Positions 62,383 to 64,000 of a stretch of 64,000 bases of DNA are shown piece after piece. Origin of the DNA: Candidatus Borrarchaeum yapensis (GTDB taxonomy: Archaea > Asgardarchaeota > Sifarchaeia > Borrarchaeales > Borrarchaeaceae). Under the pieces are notes generated by a model. The model was not told where the DNA came from. It ran no database searches and was given only the letters and a program-made list of their open reading frames with translations. Positions within the stretch are counted from its first letter, which is position 1. Each line of letters begins with the position of its first letter. The stretch is from contig JAEOSF010000016.1 of the NCBI GenBank assembly GCA_016840515.1, forward strand, positions 1 to 64,000, given 5' to 3'. A program made the translations under genes and the position numbers.

Positions 62383-62543
62383 ATATTCTCCCTCAACAAC
62401 TCATTGCTTTGTTTTCTTCAATAAATTGAACTGAAATATAGTGAAGTGTATATTTTATTCAACTTTCTAAAAAAAGTATCCCTACTTCTCTATTAGCACT
62501 TGAAGAAAATCAAGAAAAGAAGTAAGTTTTAGTCCAAAATATT

Positions 62544-62921
62544 TCAATCGAATCGTATCCCACAGTGAGGACAGAACGCTGAGTTTGGAGGAATAGGTTT
62601 GCCACAATTTTTGCAAAACTTCTTTCCTGGTGGAGGTATCTTAGTCTTGGGTGTCGGAGGTGTATATTCTGGACTCTGAGCCCTGTAATTAGAAGCTGTA
62701 ATACGTGGATTGACAATTGGTTTGTCACTACGTACAACAAGCCATACGATCAGTCCAATGAGGCTAGATATAAGTAGGATAATCACCCAAAGTGCCCCAT
62801 TTTCTCCACGTGCATCTGCATCTCGATAAATCCAAATGCAAAGCCAAATTCCAATTAAACTCGCTACAATTATGATAAAAAATATGATACCCATTAAAAT
62901 GGGAAAGAATCCCCACTGCAT
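62544..62921 (-). CDS. Membrane protein with a C-terminal zinc ribbon
   Basis: 125 residues. Two transmembrane helices (ILMGIIFFIIIVASLIGIWLCIWIY and LWVIILLISSLIGLIVWLVV) are separated by a short loop, DADARGENG, common in phospholipase-D-N-terminal-like membrane proteins. A proline-rich linker leads to a zinc ribbon (FCKNCGKPIPPNSAFCPHCG). CTAGGGAGTTAAA precedes the ATG. The function is unknown. Confidence 0.8.
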   Translation of the reverse strand: MQWGFFPILMGIIFFIIIVASLIGIWLCIWIYRDADARGENGALWVIILLISSLIGLIVWLVVRSDKPIVNPRITASNYRAQSPEYTPPTPKTKIPPPGKKFCKNCGKPIPPNSAFCPHCGIRFD

Positions 62922-63075
62922 TTTAACTCCCTAGTCTAGAAAAAGCACATTCTTCTTTATTTACCTTTTGAGTTGAGCTTTGGTACGATTATAGACGAGA
63001 CACATGAATGTGCTGAATTTATGCTCTAAATTCAAGGTTAAGGTTCAGAGAAATCCATTAATGAATTCAAGTTAA

Positions 63076-63083
63076 TTTTATAA
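63076..63083 (+). promoter_or_regulatory. TATA-like box for the QueG-like gene
   Basis: TTTTATAA is centred 27 bases before the ATG at 63107, and no ribosome binding site is present. The gene is therefore likely transcribed as a leaderless mRNA. Confidence 0.5.
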
Positions 63084-63106
63084 GGATTTCATTTAGACTA
63101 TTTCGT

Positions 63107-63871
63107 ATGAACATTCCAGGTGCCATCAAAGAATTCGTAGCAACCTATAAATCCGAAAATAAAACTAGAACTGATTGGGAAGAACCACTTATTGCGTTTG
63201 CTAGTGCTCACGATCCCTTATTTATGAAATTAAAGACAGTTATAAGTGAGAAACACAGTTTGCCAACAGAGTTGCTTAGAGAAGCGGAAACTGTGATTTC
63301 GTATTTCATTCCCTTCAAAAAAACAATTCCTTTGAGCAACGTAAATGGACAGAATTGTTCGGAAGAATGGGCTATCGCTTATATTGAAACTAACAAATTG
63401 ATATCAGATCTAAATGAATATTTATCTAAAGAATTAGAAAAACAAAAATTCAAGTCAATAATTCTTCCACCAACTCACAACTTCAACGAAACAAAATTAA
63501 TTAGTGATTGGTCGCATAAGCATGTTGCTTTTGTTGCAGGTCTAGGTAATTTTGGCGTACATCAAATGCTTATTACAGAAAGAGGATGTTGTGGAAGATT
63601 GGGATCTTTAATAACAAATGCAAAAATAAAACCTACAAAGAGACCTCAGAAAGAATTCTGTTTATACAAGCATGACGAAACCTGTAGACAATGTGTTGGG
63701 AACTGCATTTTTAATGCCTTGAAAAGTGATTCCTTTGATAGACATCGGTGTTATAAAATTTGTTTGTCAAACGCGGATTTATATTCAAAACTTGGATTAG
63801 CAGATGTTTGTGGAAAATGCGTTTGTGTAGTTCCTTGCTCTTTTAACAACCCTGTAAAACAAATCCATTAG
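63107..63871 (+). CDS. QueG-like (epoxyqueuosine-reductase-related) Fe-S protein
   Basis: 254 residues. The N-terminal part (ETVISYFIPFKKTI; HVAFVAGLGNFGVHQMLITERGCCGRLGSLITNAKIKP) resembles QueG and corrinoid-dehalogenase relatives. A two-cluster ferredoxin part follows (CLYKHDETCRQCVGNC and CYKICLSNADLYSKLGLADVCGKCVCVVPC), enough Cys for two 4Fe-4S clusters. In QueG this fold reduces epoxyqueuosine with cobalamin; many archaeal relatives have other, unknown roles. Start ATG 63107 fits the TATA spacing. Confidence 0.8.
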   Translation: MNIPGAIKEFVATYKSENKTRTDWEEPLIAFASAHDPLFMKLKTVISEKHSLPTELLREAETVISYFIPFKKTIPLSNVNGQNCSEEWAIAYIETNKLISDLNEYLSKELEKQKFKSIILPPTHNFNETKLISDWSHKHVAFVAGLGNFGVHQMLITERGCCGRLGSLITNAKIKPTKRPQKEFCLYKHDETCRQCVGNCIFNALKSDSFDRHRCYKICLSNADLYSKLGLADVCGKCVCVVPCSFNNPVKQIH

Positions 63872-63877
63872 AATACC

Positions 63878-63897
63878 ATTCCAAAAAAATTTGGAAT
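63878..63897 (+). terminator. Hairpin after the QueG-like gene
   Basis: ATTCCAAA-AAAA-TTTGGAAT is a perfect 8-bp stem beginning 6 bases after the stop codon. It is a possible transcription stop or mRNA-end stabiliser. Confidence 0.45.
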
Positions 63898-64000
63898 CCT
63901 ACTTTGCTGAAATAAATTGTAGAAAAAGGATCTCAAATTTTATTTTAAAATAGATTTAACGAGCCGTTTTGTATTATTATGCAATAGCGGGATTATTTGG

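Overview
This 64 kb, AT-rich window most likely comes from an Asgard (Promethearchaeota) archaeon; the lineage within Asgard cannot be fixed from the sequence. Archaeal marks are a TFB-type transcription factor IIB, TATA-like boxes about 26 bases upstream of some start codons, and many GGTG/GAGG ribosome binding sites. The Asgard flavour comes from two Rab-like small GTPases beside a longin-like protein, a roadblock-like protein elsewhere, and many TPR proteins. Genes are mostly monocistronic or in short runs, on both strands.

Layout. 0-4 kb: 5' part of a P-type cation ATPase, a metallo-beta-lactamase hydrolase, three tandem glutaredoxin-like genes, a TPR protein and a frameshifted 3-methyladenine glycosylase. 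4-11 kb: acetyl-CoA hydrolase/transferase-GNAT fusion, convergent acetyl-CoA synthetase with a small mobile element in its 3' end, methylglyoxal synthase and a toroid-fold protein. 11-15 kb: membrane protein, longin-like protein and the GTPase pair. 15-18 kb: an IS605/IS1341-type element with a frameshifted tnpB, two paralogous Cys-rich proteins with a WAKPGD repeat, and a 17-bp tandem repeat. 18-32 kb: GMP synthase, esterase, GYD protein, tandem-domain DNA methyltransferase, acyl-CoA dehydrogenase, TPR-membrane protein, nucleoside hydrolase, B3/B4 protein, a decayed SnoaL/NTF2-like gene, threonine dehydratase and a DUF362-SCP2 protein. 32-43 kb: HD protein, molybdopterin oxidoreductase with a MoaD-like protein, family-4 uracil-DNA glycosylase, UroD-like protein, an interrupted isoprenylcysteine-methyltransferase-like gene, TFB and a DMT transporter. 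43-49 kb: second copy of the small mobile element, an OCD / Ser-Thr dehydratase / cation exchanger run, AIM24-like protein and M20 peptidase. 49-64 kb: a large multi-PAS histidine kinase, a TPR protein with a non-AUG start, roadblock-like protein, Zn-ribbon protein, NAD kinase, an overlapping wHTH/membrane gene pair, a phenylacetate-CoA-ligase-like enzyme and a QueG-like Fe-S protein.

How things fit together. Acetyl-CoA chemistry (Acs, CoA-transferase-GNAT), acyl-CoA dehydrogenase and a CoA-ligase-like enzyme suggest organic-acid or fatty-acid metabolism. The longin/GTPase cluster is the clearest Asgard signalling module. The most original sequence-level observations are: a family of about 300-bp, internally deleted IS605-type elements sharing both ends with the full IS, one of which rewrote the acs C-terminus; several genes broken by one base or one stop; an unnamed Cys-rich WAKPGD family; a short transmembrane gene missed by the ORF track; and a TPR gene that appears to start at ATT or ATC. 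No tRNA, rRNA or CRISPR array was recognised.
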